Below, piece by piece: positions 51,475 to 60,451 of a DNA stretch of 64,000 bases. Under the pieces are notes generated by a model, which was not told the origin of the DNA, did no database searches, and saw only the letters and a program-made list of their open reading frames with translations. Location: assembly GCA_021821305.1 (NCBI GenBank), contig JAKACP010000001.1, positions 434,001 through 498,000 of the forward strand, in the 5' to 3' direction. Position numbers and translations under genes: made by a program. The first letter of the stretch is position 1. Each line of letters begins with the position of its first letter. The DNA comes from a bacterium (GTDB lineage: Bacteria; Patescibacteria; Paceibacteria; Moranbacterales; UBA1568).

Positions 51475-54222
51475 ATGTCGTCCGAACGGATGCGATATGT
51501 CTACGCGGCAAGCAGAGGGCAGAGGATATATTTCTCGCCCCGTTGGTCGCGCCCCGTTTCTCCGAGGAGGGTCTCTTGGATCCTCCCCGCGTACGCGCGG
51601 GCAGTTTTTCTGAAAAAATCCTTCATCATAAGCCTTTCTTTGGCTGTCGCGTTTTATCCCATGGCGCCGATGGCCGCGGTCGCGGACGATACCGCTCCGG
51701 AAAGCGAGCCCGTCCTTGAGTCCGAGTCACCGGAAGCGGATCCGGAAGAAGCGCCTGCGGAGGAGACTGCGGAGAAAGAACCTACTGAAGAGACTCCGGA
51801 AGAAGCACCGGCGGAAGAAGAAGCGGCACCCGAGAAGGTCGTCGAACCCGATGCCGAACCTGATATGGCTGTAACCGCGTCGTCGGAACCGGAAGTCGCG
51901 CCGGACCCGGAGGCGGAGCCGGAAACATCGGAAGCGTCTCCCTGTGACGAGGGAGCGCCAGCGGATGAACATGAAGTGCCAGTGGATGGACATGAGGACG
52001 GCACGGTCATCGAGAGCTGTAACGAAGCCGAAACGGAGAGTGATGTGACAGCCTCATCCGATACCGGTGAAAATGCCATCGTCATCGAGGAGGGTGATCC
52101 CGTCGGAGAGGAGGAAGGAACTGATACCGATGAATCGACGGAAGCGGATACCGTGAGTGCCGCCGCCGAACCCGCCGTCGCGGAAGTCGCTCCGGATGAG
52201 GGCGTCGATTCCGCTATCGACACCGGCGATGCCGGCGCGACCGCCGTGCTCGTCCAGGACGTGAATACCGATATCGTGGGGAATGATGTCGACAAGGAAG
52301 TGATCGTGGCGGACGAGGAGACGGGAGATATCGACCTGCTCGAGGCATTCGTCGGCACGGAGGAGGAAAATGGAGAAGCGGCGGAAACGAATCAGCCCGG
52401 GGAAACGGATGGATCCGGTGGCGGGGTCGCGGTCGTGAACGGCAATGAGGCCACCGTCGAGAATACCGTCGTCGCGACAGCCGAGACCGGGGACAACTCG
52501 ATCGAGGGCGGCGACGGGGCGGCCATCGATACCGGGGACGCTTCCGCGCTCGCGGTGGCGGTCAACGTCGTCAACACCACGCTCGTCGGGTCCAACGGAC
52601 TCCTCGCCATCGTCAATATTGTCGGCGACTATGCCGGCGATGTCATTTTGCCCGGCGAGGGCCTGCTCTCCTTCGGCGGAGGCGACCCGAGTCTGGAGAC
52701 CGTCGAGAACGGGAACGAGGCGACCATCGAGAATACGGTCACGGCATCCGCCGATACGGGCGGCAATACGATCGAGGGTTCCGGCGACGCATCCATCGAG
52801 ACGGGCGATGCGGTCGCCGTGGCGGAAAGCGATACCATCGCCAATACGAATTTCGTCGGCGACAACTGGCTTGTCGTCGTGGTCAATGTGTTCGGTGAAT
52901 GGCTGGGCGGCATCGTCGACGGCGAGGATGCGGATGGCGACGGAGTCATCGGATTCCTCTTCGGCGGCGGAGGGGAGAGCGATGGTTGCGACGCGGAGTG
53001 CGGCGATATCGTGTCGGTCTCGGGCAAGAACGTCGCCTATGTGGTCAACACCGTCTCGGCGAGCGCGGACACGGGCGGCAACACCATCACCAGCGCGGAC
53101 GATGCGTCGATCGTGACCGGAAACGCCTCCGCGACCGCCGCCGCGTTCAACTTCGTGAACAACAATATCGTCGGGCATAACTGGCTCCTCGCGGTCATCA
53201 ACGTCTTCGGAAGCTGGGGTGGCAACCTCGTCTTCGCCTATCCGGACCTCTCGACCTCGGTCAGCGACGGGAGAGAGACCGCACTTCCCGGCGACACCCT
53301 CGAATATGTCGTCCGGGTCGAAAACGGCGGCATGGCCGACGCGGAGGGTGTGTCGGTGGCATTCCGGATTCCGGGATCATCCGAATACCGGTCCGCTTCC
53401 GACGGGGCGGAGCGCAACGGCGACACGGTCATCTGGACGCTTTCATCTCTGAAAAAAGGCGAAAGTAAGGGATTTACCGTGACGGTGGCAGTGGACGGCG
53501 GGACACCTGACGGAGCCGAGCTCCGCGCATACGCGCAGGCGGGGACGGATACCGCCGAGAAGCATCCGGAGAACAACGTCTCAGACGACGAGACGACCGT
53601 CGATATCCCCGATGCGGTCATCACGCAGATCGACGCGGAATACGTTGATGGAAACTCTTATCACACTGGGCTCCGCGTGAAGCGGAGTAAACCCGATGGC
53701 GCGTTCCGAGGCGGGGACACGGTCACGCATCGGATCACCGTCGAGAACACCGGCAAGAATCCAGCCTACGATGTCGTGGCGGAGGACTCGTTCGAGACAC
53801 CCGACGGTACGCTTATCGCCACGCTCGAATGGAACATAGGCGGAATCGACTCGGGCAAGGGCGTGCTCATCGAATACACGATCGCCATCCCGAACCAGGT
53901 CGGAGCCGGACAGTATCGCTACACCGCCCGTGCCGAGGGCAAACAGTACGATGACGATGATATACGGTCCAAGAAGGCCTATGCCACGCTCACCATCGTC
54001 GGGTCCGCCTTCGCCGGGGCGTTCGGTGCGGAGACGGTCGAAGCGGCATCGCCGGAAGACGTGACGATCCCGGGCGAAGTGCAGGGCGCGCAGGCCGCGA
54101 CGGTCGGGGAGGTCGTCGGGAACGGGAAGTTCCCGCTCTGGATGCTTCTTCTCTCCGGGCTCGCCTATTTCCTCATGATCAACTGGTCGTTCTTCCCGAA
54201 AACTCACCGGAGAATCATATGA
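51475..54222 (+). CDS. Large exported repeat protein with DUF11-like domains and C-terminal membrane anchor
   Basis: A 915-aa protein. The N-terminal signal (about 44-70, SFIISLSLAVAFYPMAPMAAVA) is preceded by an unusually long basic leader; a Pro/Glu-rich acidic segment follows (about 75-230). Three well-conserved ~95-residue repeats begin near residues 320, 410 and 514. Each reads (N/S)G(N/K)-A-(V/I)-N-V-A-(A/S)-TG-N, then I-TG-A-A-A, N-VG-N and a hydrophobic V(V/I)N(V/I)(V/F)G strand; two degenerate copies precede them. Two DUF11-like Ig domains (about 600-720 and 750-850) and a C-terminal transmembrane helix with basic tail (about 892-915) complete a membrane-anchored surface fibre-like design. 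Function unknown. Confidence 0.78.
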   Translation: MSSERMRYVYAASRGQRIYFSPRWSRPVSPRRVSWILPAYARAVFLKKSFIISLSLAVAFYPMAPMAAVADDTAPESEPVLESESPEADPEEAPAEETAEKEPTEETPEEAPAEEEAAPEKVVEPDAEPDMAVTASSEPEVAPDPEAEPETSEASPCDEGAPADEHEVPVDGHEDGTVIESCNEAETESDVTASSDTGENAIVIEEGDPVGEEEGTDTDESTEADTVSAAAEPAVAEVAPDEGVDSAIDTGDAGATAVLVQDVNTDIVGNDVDKEVIVADEETGDIDLLEAFVGTEEENGEAAETNQPGETDGSGGGVAVVNGNEATVENTVVATAETGDNSIEGGDGAAIDTGDASALAVAVNVVNTTLVGSNGLLAIVNIVGDYAGDVILPGEGLLSFGGGDPSLETVENGNEATIENTVTASADTGGNTIEGSGDASIETGDAVAVAESDTIANTNFVGDNWLVVVVNVFGEWLGGIVDGEDADGDGVIGFLFGGGGESDGCDAECGDIVSVSGKNVAYVVNTVSASADTGGNTITSADDASIVTGNASATAAAFNFVNNNIVGHNWLLAVINVFGSWGGNLVFAYPDLSTSVSDGRETALPGDTLEYVVRVENGGMADAEGVSVAFRIPGSSEYRSASDGAERNGDTVIWTLSSLKKGESKGFTVTVAVDGGTPDGAELRAYAQAGTDTAEKHPENNVSDDETTVDIPDAVITQIDAEYVDGNSYHTGLRVKRSKPDGAFRGGDTVTHRITVENTGKNPAYDVVAEDSFETPDGTLIATLEWNIGGIDSGKGVLIEYTIAIPNQVGAGQYRYTARAEGKQYDDDDIRSKKAYATLTIVGSAFAGAFGAETVEAASPEDVTIPGEVQGAQAATVGEVVGNGKFPLWMLLLSGLAYFLMINWSFFPKTHRRII

Positions 54223-54413
54223 GTGAAAATCGTACAAACGTGAACCTATCGGGATGGCGGACGATATTCGTCCCGTTGCTCGTGACCGTGGCCGCGATCG
54301 CGTTTTGGATGACATATTACGGTTCCATCGGTTGGTGGCCGTTCGTCCTCTTCGTCATCTGGGTGGTGCAATACACGCGATTTTCGCAGAGGCGGAGGTC
54401 TTCGGATGATTGA
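54219..54413 (+). CDS. Small two-helix membrane protein
   Basis: A 64-aa protein with two hydrophobic segments (about 14-32 and 36-52) and a basic Arg/Ser tail. It overlaps the stop of the large repeat protein by four bases (ATGA), so the two are translationally coupled. It could be a membrane partner for the anchored repeat protein. No family recognised. Confidence 0.65.
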   Translation: MSENRTNVNLSGWRTIFVPLLVTVAAIAFWMTYYGSIGWWPFVLFVIWVVQYTRFSQRRRSSDD

Positions 54414-54508
54414 CATCGGTGTTTTTTCGGTTCCGGCTCGGGTGTATACTGGAACGGTAACGAAGACGGTGCGCAGGTCGACGTGCCGAAAACGGAGGGA
54501 AATTAATC

Positions 54509-55042
54509 ATGAAGACAAATGATATGAAGAAATCTCTTATCTTGTCCGGTGTCCTCACGTTCGCCTTTATTTTCATCGGTGGAGTCATTGCGACTCCCGT
54601 GTCTGCGGGAAAACCGGATACGACCGGATTCAATCAGTTCGGATATAATTATGGAGCCAGATTATTTAACGGATTGGCGGATGGCGTCGATAAGAATCTT
54701 GATGGAAAGGTGTGGGGCAGTCCGACGTATGCGAGTGACAGGGTTGTCATGAAATGGAATGCGGCTTGGGATGCATGCAATGCTGCCGGGTACGATGATC
54801 CGGACGTCTGCGCCGGAGCCTGGACCGATAACGAATGGAACGGAAAAGGCAAGGATGGTTCGGGCGAGGTGTGGCACTATAAAATCATCTGGGTTGGGTC
54901 AGAAGCCGAACAGAGTCCTTATTGGAAAGATGGCGGGTATTCCGTCTGGGGAAATTATGAAGTCATAATGGACCAGGGTACGTTCGAGGGAGTGCATACG
55001 TGGTATGCGCATGGCATACCCAACGGATATGGGGCCGAATAA
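54509..55042 (+). CDS. Exported Trp/Gly/Asp-rich protein of unknown function
   Basis: A 177-aa protein with signal peptide (cleavage probably after VSA, about residue 33) and strong ribosome-binding site GGAGGGAAA. The mature part is rich in Trp, Tyr, Gly and Asp, with a DKNLDGKVWG segment resembling a calcium loop. Segments such as NQFGYNYGARLFNGLADG recur in small exported proteins of CPR and archaeal genomes, but I cannot name a family. Base composition is clearly more AT-rich than upstream genes. A TATACT at 54445-54450 may be its -10. Confidence 0.65.
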   Translation: MKTNDMKKSLILSGVLTFAFIFIGGVIATPVSAGKPDTTGFNQFGYNYGARLFNGLADGVDKNLDGKVWGSPTYASDRVVMKWNAAWDACNAAGYDDPDVCAGAWTDNEWNGKGKDGSGEVWHYKIIWVGSEAEQSPYWKDGGYSVWGNYEVIMDQGTFEGVHTWYAHGIPNGYGAE

Positions 55043-55056
55043 TTGCAGGTAACTGT

Positions 55057-55093
55057 CGAAAACAGCCATATTCTTGGCTGTTTTCGCTTTTTT
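55057..55093 (+). terminator. Rho-independent terminator
   Basis: Perfect 12-bp stem CGAAAACAGCCA / TGGCTGTTTTCG with a 6-nt loop followed by CTTTTTTTA. Confidence 0.92.
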
Positions 55094-55195
55094 ATACGGA
55101 GGAAAATGATGCCACGCTATACTAATGGGCGGAGGGAGCACATCATTTCCCGACGGGTGGTGGCGACGGTTTTGAGGAAGACAGGGAGGTTGCCC

Positions 55196-55224
55196 TTGAC
55201 AGAACCACAAAATTCTGCTATATT
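55196..55224 (+). promoter_or_regulatory. Promoter of the GT2-GH18 operon
   Basis: TTGACA, 17 bp, TATATT. Predicted start about 55231, leaving a leader of ~106 nt before the ATG at 55337. The rest of 55094-55195 shows no gene. Confidence 0.75.
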
Positions 55225-55336
55225 CTCATGTCTGCGATTGCACAGGCAATTGTATTTTTTTGGCTTATTTGATGCAGACCGCATCGGGTATTTATTCAAT
55301 GGGCTCCCCAGGGGAGACTGGTACGGAAGCAACATT

Positions 55337-57631
55337 ATGAATGGTAAAACCCTACATAAGAAAACACGTGGCACGCATGCTGTCCGTAAAAGACAATGGG
55401 GAACCGAGCGAGAGACTCTGCCGCTGTCCAATCTCCATGACCAACCTTCAAGCTACGCCGTCGTATTCAGCAGGCTTTCAATCGTCCTGACGATACTGTT
55501 TTGGGCGATGTATGTCATTTCGGTTGTTATCCGCCAACTTATCGATGGCCCCCAAAACTATCACTTTACTGTGGAAGCCTTCGGCTACCTTATCGTCGTA
55601 ACCTTCCTGACTTTCTCGGCGTTGGTGTACTTGATCGCTCGACAGGGAGCGTTTCAGCGTTTCAGTGCGCATGTGCGTGTTCCGCGGGCCGTACTCGAGA
55701 GATATTTTTCTACTAACCAGCCATCGATTACCGTTCTGGTTCCCTCCTATAGCGAGGAGACCCAGGTCATACGGAAGACGATGTTGTCCGCGGCGCTGCA
55801 GGAGTATCCCGATATCCGCGTGGTCCTTTTGCTCGATGACGATCCCGCGAGGGTTCGCCCAGAGGACGTTCCTCGGCTTGAAGCGACACGTGCGCTGAGC
55901 GGTGAAATCAAGGCTCTTCTCTCCGAACCGCACAAACGCTTCGATGAAGCGTTGGCGCGGTTTGAAGATGCTGATCTCAAGGATGAAGCATTGATCAGGA
56001 ACTCTATTCCGGAAATAGCGCAACATTATAAATGGGCGGCGAAATGGTTGGAAAAGCTTGCGGAAAAGGAGGTGGCCGAAGATCATGTGGACATATTTTT
56101 TGCCGATCAGGTGCTGCGTGAGCTTGCTAAAGACCTACGTCTCGTCGGGGAAGCGCTGATCGCCTCGCATAAGGAAGGCGCGCGATTCTCTGCGGATCGC
56201 CTATTGCAGCTCTATCACCGGCTTGTGTGGATATTCAATGCGGACTTGGAAGTCTTCGAGCGGAAAAGATATGTTTCGTTGTCGCATGAGCCGAACAAGG
56301 CGATGAATCTCAATTCGTACATCGGACTCATGGGAAGCGCATATCGGCAGGAGCAGACACCCGATGGAATCGTCCTGGTACCGATGGCGCGCCGTAGAGG
56401 CGCGGACATGATCGTCCGTGACAGCGAGTTCATACTTACGTTGGATGCGGACTCCATTCTGTTGCGGGACTATTGTTCGCGTCTGGTCTACTTCCTGCAG
56501 CAGCCCGATAACGCGGATGTCGCGGTCGCACAGACGCCGTACTCCTCGTTCCGTGGCGCTCCTACGCGTATCGAACGGTTGTCCGGCGCCACGACCGACA
56601 TCCAACACATCATTCACCAGGGAATGAGCCATTATGGCGCGACTTTTTGGGTGGGGGCCAATGCGGTCATACGAAAACGCGCCCTCGAGGATATAGTCGA
56701 GAAAGAATGGGTAGGCGGATTCGAGATAAAGAGATACGTACAGGATCGCACGGTCATAGAAGACACCGAGTCGAGCATCGACTTGGCGCTTCATGGTTGG
56801 AGACTGGTAAATTATCCGGAGCGCCTCAGCTATAGCGCGACACCTCCCGATTTCGGGTCCTTGGTCATACAGCGTCGTCGGTGGGCGAACGGCGGCCTCT
56901 TGATACTTCCGAAATTGTGGACGCTGCTTCGCGAACGCAAAAATCAGGGCAAGCCCGTATCGAAGGTCGAGTTCATGATCAGGCTCAACTACATGGCCTC
57001 TATCGCCTGGTCGAATCTTGGACTCGTGTTTCTTCTCATGTACCCTTACGATGGACGGTTATTGAGCTCACTGGTTCTTCTTGCCGCGACACCCTACTTT
57101 TTGGCCATGGCTGCCGATTTGAAATACTGCCGCTACAACTATAGCGACATCGTCCGCATCTATGGTTTCAATCTGATACTGCTTCCGGTCAATATCGCTG
57201 GAACGCTTAAATCGCTGGAGCAAGCGTTGACTACTAAAAAAACACCGTTTGCTCGAACCCCGAAGGTCAAGGACCGGACAGCGGTGGCGTTGCCGTATGT
57301 CCTTTCGCCTCTGCTTATCGTCGGTTTCTCGTTCTTTACGTTGTGGCGCAATGTCGAAGGGGAGAATTGGGGGAATGCGGCATTCGCCGGATTCAATACC
57401 TTCGCGGCCACATGGGCTATCGTCTCGTATATCGGAATCAAAAATCTGTTTGTTGATGTGTGGCTCGGGTTGACGGACATGCTCTATGTCGAGACTGCTC
57501 CCGGCAAAGTGTCTCAAAAACCCGTCGAAACCGAATCCGAGTTCAATTGGAAGAGCGTGCTGTATCATGGAGAAGCAGGTGGCGTCGCACCCCATGAATC
57601 CATGAGCCGCGCGATGTTACATGAAAAGTAG
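55337..57631 (+). CDS. Processive GT2 family glycosyltransferase (cellulose/chitin synthase-like)
   Basis: A 764-aa membrane enzyme. Two N-terminal helices (about 45-100) precede a GT2 domain with TVLVPSYSEE, first Asp site LLLDDD (D167-D169), DxD site LTLDADS (D370/D372), a TED-like IEDTESS and the processive signature QRRRW (Q512-W516). Four or more helices follow (about 545-730). This is the architecture of BcsA, chitin and hyaluronan synthases, which polymerise and extrude beta-linked glycan. A ~150-residue helical insertion separates the first Asp site from the DxD site. The PilZ domain of BcsA is absent. It overlaps the downstream GH18 gene by 11 bp. Confidence 0.88.
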   Translation: MNGKTLHKKTRGTHAVRKRQWGTERETLPLSNLHDQPSSYAVVFSRLSIVLTILFWAMYVISVVIRQLIDGPQNYHFTVEAFGYLIVVTFLTFSALVYLIARQGAFQRFSAHVRVPRAVLERYFSTNQPSITVLVPSYSEETQVIRKTMLSAALQEYPDIRVVLLLDDDPARVRPEDVPRLEATRALSGEIKALLSEPHKRFDEALARFEDADLKDEALIRNSIPEIAQHYKWAAKWLEKLAEKEVAEDHVDIFFADQVLRELAKDLRLVGEALIASHKEGARFSADRLLQLYHRLVWIFNADLEVFERKRYVSLSHEPNKAMNLNSYIGLMGSAYRQEQTPDGIVLVPMARRRGADMIVRDSEFILTLDADSILLRDYCSRLVYFLQQPDNADVAVAQTPYSSFRGAPTRIERLSGATTDIQHIIHQGMSHYGATFWVGANAVIRKRALEDIVEKEWVGGFEIKRYVQDRTVIEDTESSIDLALHGWRLVNYPERLSYSATPPDFGSLVIQRRRWANGGLLILPKLWTLLRERKNQGKPVSKVEFMIRLNYMASIAWSNLGLVFLLMYPYDGRLLSSLVLLAATPYFLAMAADLKYCRYNYSDIVRIYGFNLILLPVNIAGTLKSLEQALTTKKTPFARTPKVKDRTAVALPYVLSPLLIVGFSFFTLWRNVEGENWGNAAFAGFNTFAATWAIVSYIGIKNLFVDVWLGLTDMLYVETAPGKVSQKPVETESEFNWKSVLYHGEAGGVAPHESMSRAMLHEK

Positions 57632-59237
57632 TTCAAATGCTATGAAAGAGTCCGGCGCGGAAAAAGTAAACATCGGCCCCAGAAGGCGACTGTCCCCATG
57701 GCGGGTCTTGAGCGCTATCCTGATAGTGGGCGGGCTTGTCTATGGAACGACCCTTGGCTGGAGCGAACGGCGGGAAACCGAGTCCGCTGCCGTTCATAAG
57801 CCATGGTTTGCCGCCTATGTGGATGTGACATCCACTCCGGCGTATGCCTTTGAGCAATTGGGGTCGACTACGACACCCGCTGTCGTGCTTTCTTTTATCG
57901 TGTCTTCCGCATCCGATGCTTGCATGCCTACTTGGGGAACCCACTATACGCTGGATGAAGCGGCAGCATCGCTTGATCTCGACCGCCGGATCGCCCGGCT
58001 CCAACAGCAGGAGGGCAGAATAGCGGTGTCTTTCGGGGGAGCGTTGAATTCCGAGCTTGCCCTTGGATGCACGGATCCCGACAAGCTATTCGCCGCGTAT
58101 GAATCCGTCATAGAACGCTATACTATCGATACCGTAGACTTGGACATCGAGAACCAGGCGCTGAAGGATATCGAGGCATCCAAACGCCGTGCAGACGTCA
58201 TCGCACGGCTGCAGGAACATTATCGGAGCAAGGATAAAAATTTGGCGGTTTGGCTGACTTTGCCGGTGACTCCACAGGGCCTGACTCCGGAAGGTACGGA
58301 TATTGTCGCTCAAATGCTCTCAAGCGGAGTGGATTTGGCCGGAGTCAACTTGATGACCATGGACTACGGCGCAAGCCGTGCGGAGGGTCAGACGATGCTC
58401 GAGGCGTCCGAACGGGCCCTGATCGAGACACATCGCCAGCTCGGAGTGCTCTACAAACAGGCCAGGATCAATCTGAACGAAGGTTCGCTGTGGCGGAAGA
58501 TCGGAGCGACGCCGATGGTCGGTCAGAACGATGTCGTGGAGGAGGTGTTCACGCTTGAAGACGCCAAGGCTTTCAATCTCTTCGCGCGCGACCGTGGCAT
58601 CGGTCGGATGTCGATGTGGTCGGCCAATCGGGATATCCCTTGCGGAGAGAACTATGTAGACGTAAAAGTCGTTTCTGATTCGTGCAGTGGTGTAAAGGCT
58701 TCCAAGTTCAGTTTTGCTCAGGCATTGAGCGATGGGTTCGACGGGGATCTCGCGCAGAGTGCCAATATTTTGACGACGGAAGACCCGGAAAGCAACACGT
58801 ATGTGGTCGATGACCCGGAGAGAAGTCCGTATCAGATATGGCAAGGGACGGGAGCGTACCCGAAAGGAGTGAAGGTCGTCTGGCATGGCAATGTCTACGA
58901 GGCGAAATGGTGGACGAAGAACGACCTGCCTGACAACCCTGTGTTGCAATCATGGGAAACTCCTTGGCAATTGATCGGGCCTGTCTTGTCGGGCGAAAAA
59001 CCCATTCAGCAGGCGACGCTTCCCAGTGGAACATATCCGAAATGGTCTGGAGAGGTCGTGTACGAGGGTGGCGACCGCGTGTTGTTCGAAGGCATGCCCT
59101 TTCAGGCAAAATGGTGGAATCAGGGCGAAAGCCCGGCCGCCTCTGCCGCTAATTCGGACAGTTCGCCTTGGATCCCGCTTACGCAGTCGCAAATCATGGA
59201 CATACTCAAAGAGTTCGATGAAACTACAGAAGAATAG
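57621..59237 (+). CDS. Membrane-anchored GH18 chitinase-like protein with two CBM5/12-like modules
   Basis: A 538-aa protein. The transmembrane anchor (about 26-46) is followed by a GH18-like TIM barrel (about 60-385). The conserved strand is VDLDIE, with D173, D175 and proposed acid E177 (the DxxDxDxE core, with Thr-Val where Gly is usual). The segment GVNLMTMDYGAS and a late SMWSANRD match GH18 strands. Two C-terminal modules of ~45-50 residues (about 398-450 and 465-515) carry the CBM5/12 pattern YPKG-V-W-G-VYEAKWWTKND and YPKWSGE-V-YEGGDRV-F-QAKWWNQGE, which bind chitin-like polymers. Overlap with the GT2 gene suggests it trims or releases that enzyme's product. Confidence 0.85.
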   Translation: MKSSSNAMKESGAEKVNIGPRRRLSPWRVLSAILIVGGLVYGTTLGWSERRETESAAVHKPWFAAYVDVTSTPAYAFEQLGSTTTPAVVLSFIVSSASDACMPTWGTHYTLDEAAASLDLDRRIARLQQQEGRIAVSFGGALNSELALGCTDPDKLFAAYESVIERYTIDTVDLDIENQALKDIEASKRRADVIARLQEHYRSKDKNLAVWLTLPVTPQGLTPEGTDIVAQMLSSGVDLAGVNLMTMDYGASRAEGQTMLEASERALIETHRQLGVLYKQARINLNEGSLWRKIGATPMVGQNDVVEEVFTLEDAKAFNLFARDRGIGRMSMWSANRDIPCGENYVDVKVVSDSCSGVKASKFSFAQALSDGFDGDLAQSANILTTEDPESNTYVVDDPERSPYQIWQGTGAYPKGVKVVWHGNVYEAKWWTKNDLPDNPVLQSWETPWQLIGPVLSGEKPIQQATLPSGTYPKWSGEVVYEGGDRVLFEGMPFQAKWWNQGESPAASAANSDSSPWIPLTQSQIMDILKEFDETTEE

Positions 59238-59259
59238 AACGTGCCAAAATAAAGTGAAA

Positions 59260-59294
59260 GAAAAATCGCTCCGATACGATGTATCGGAGCGATA
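59260..59294 (-). terminator. Rho-independent terminator of the CDF gene
   Basis: ATCGCTCCGATAC / GTATCGGAGCGAT stem; on the - strand it is followed by TTTTTCTTT. On the + strand no T-run follows. Confidence 0.85.
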
Positions 59295-59301
59295 GCTGCT
59301 T

Positions 59302-59994
59302 CTAGTGGCGGTGGCCATGGTGATCGTGGTCATGATCAGCCTCCCTGTTTTTCCCTAGGACCGCGTCGGAGAGCGTCATGAAGACATATTTCCCGGTGCG
59401 GAGCCAGATGAAAAGCACGATCGCGAACGAGACGTAGACATCGGCGAGGGGGAATCCCGCCCAGGCGATCGCGATGCCGATGAGGGCCAAGACGCTGCCG
59501 CTTATGTCCGCCACGATGTGGAGTTTCTGCCATGCGTGGGTGATGTTGCGGTGCTCGTCGGGTGCCTCCTCGTGGATCAGGTACTGCCACGCGTTGACGC
59601 TGATCGCGGCTATGGCCATGACCGCGGCTCCGAGGATGTGGAGCTCGGTCGGTGCGTTGAGCCGTTCGAGGGCTTCCATGGCGATATACCACGCGATGAT
59701 CGATATGAGGACGGCGCTCACCATCCCGCCGATCTTGCGTATCCGCCGCTCGTGGTCCGAGAACCGCGACTTGTGGGCGACGAAGGCCGAGAGGATGTTC
59801 TCGGTGCCGTCGAAGATCGTGTGGAAGGCGTCCGCGAGGAGCGCCATGCTGCCGGCGAGGATGCCTCCGGCGGCCTCGATGATAAACATGAGAAACGAGA
59901 GCTTGGCGAGCTTGATATATCGCGCGCTCTCCTCCTTGCAGACGCAGGTTCCGGTTTCTTGGTACCGGCACGCGGCGATGTGGCCATTTGACAT
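59302..59994 (-). CDS. Cation diffusion facilitator family transporter
   Basis: Proton-coupled efflux of Zn2+ or a similar divalent cation. The 230-aa protein has six membrane segments. Zinc-site motifs HTIFD (H-x3-D) in TM2 and HIVAD in TM5 are intact. The N-terminus carries three Cys (CRYQETGTCVC), and the C-terminus ends in a His-rich tail (DHDHDHHGHRH), which probably binds metal. The usual cytoplasmic ferredoxin-like domain is absent, making this a short CDF. Ribosome-binding site AAAGGAGG precedes the ATG. Confidence 0.9.
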   Translation of the reverse strand: MSNGHIAACRYQETGTCVCKEESARYIKLAKLSFLMFIIEAAGGILAGSMALLADAFHTIFDGTENILSAFVAHKSRFSDHERRIRKIGGMVSAVLISIIAWYIAMEALERLNAPTELHILGAAVMAIAAISVNAWQYLIHEEAPDEHRNITHAWQKLHIVADISGSVLALIGIAIAWAGFPLADVYVSFAIVLFIWLRTGKYVFMTLSDAVLGKNREADHDHDHHGHRH

Positions 59995-60039
59995 GATACG
60001 CCTCCTTTGACGTCGGTTGTGAAAAAACTGGTTCAGGGA

Positions 60040-60068
60040 AGTATGTGGGGAAACGGGTCTTGGGTCAA
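60040..60068 (-). promoter_or_regulatory. Promoter of the CDF gene
   Basis: On the - strand TTGACC, 17 bp, CATACT. Confidence 0.6.
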
Positions 60069-60133
60069 GCTCGGGACGACAGACTCGGGATTCTTGCCTT
60101 CCTCGGGGTTTTTTGATACCGTAATACTGTTCT

Positions 60134-60158
60134 GGGCCCCGAGGGTCGGAAGGGGCCC
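60134..60158. other. GC hairpin upstream of the GIY-YIG gene
   Basis: GGGCCCC / GGGGCCC perfect 7-bp inverted repeat with an 11-nt loop. Confidence 0.5.
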
Positions 60159-60161
60159 GTA

Positions 60162-60181
60162 GCCCCTCACATGGATTCGAT
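60162..60181 (+). repeat. Left arm of 20-bp inverted repeat around the GIY-YIG gene
   Basis: GCCCCTCACATGGATTCGAT, exactly complementary to 60432-60451. The gene's first ATG lies within it. Confidence 0.9.
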
Positions 60182-60446
60182 TATGTTTTATGTGTATGTG
60201 TTAAAAAGCAGGAAAGACGCTAGTTTGTACGTCGGTTATACGAATGATTTGAAAAGGCGTTTTGAAGAGCATAACAACGGAAAAAGTTTTGCTACCAAGA
60301 ACAAAGCACCTTTTGAGATCGTTTATTACGAAGCGTATCAGTCGAAAAGCGATGCGAAGTATCGTGAAACGAATCTCAAAAGGCATTCTGGGGCATATAC
60401 GCACCTGAAGAAAAGGATTCAAAACAGCCTTATCGAATCCATGTGA
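60171..60446 (+). CDS. GIY-YIG nuclease domain protein
   Basis: A 91-aa single-domain endonuclease. Motifs: FYVYVLKS (GIY), LYVGYTND (YIG), the following LKRRFEEHNNG with conserved Arg, and the catalytic Glu in YRETNLKRHSG. This stand-alone type is common in CPR and other bacteria. It has a markedly lower GC content than its neighbours, indicating recent acquisition. The coding region is framed by a perfect 20-bp inverted repeat so that the protein begins MDSI and ends IESM. ATG at 60183 is a possible alternative start. The stop lies one base before tRNA-Ala. Confidence 0.9.
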   Translation: MDSIMFYVYVLKSRKDASLYVGYTNDLKRRFEEHNNGKSFATKNKAPFEIVYYEAYQSKSDAKYRETNLKRHSGAYTHLKKRIQNSLIESM

Positions 60447-60451
60447 GGGGC
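60432..60451 (-). repeat. Right arm of 20-bp inverted repeat around the GIY-YIG gene
   Basis: Complement of 60162-60181. It covers the last four codons and stop of the nuclease gene and the first four bases of tRNA-Ala. Confidence 0.9.

Noticed and set aside
51654..52358. Ser/Thr-rich 234-aa frame on the - strand of the large repeat protein
   Set aside because: Composition follows from the Glu/Ala/Asp-rich coding strand; no ribosome-binding site or domain.
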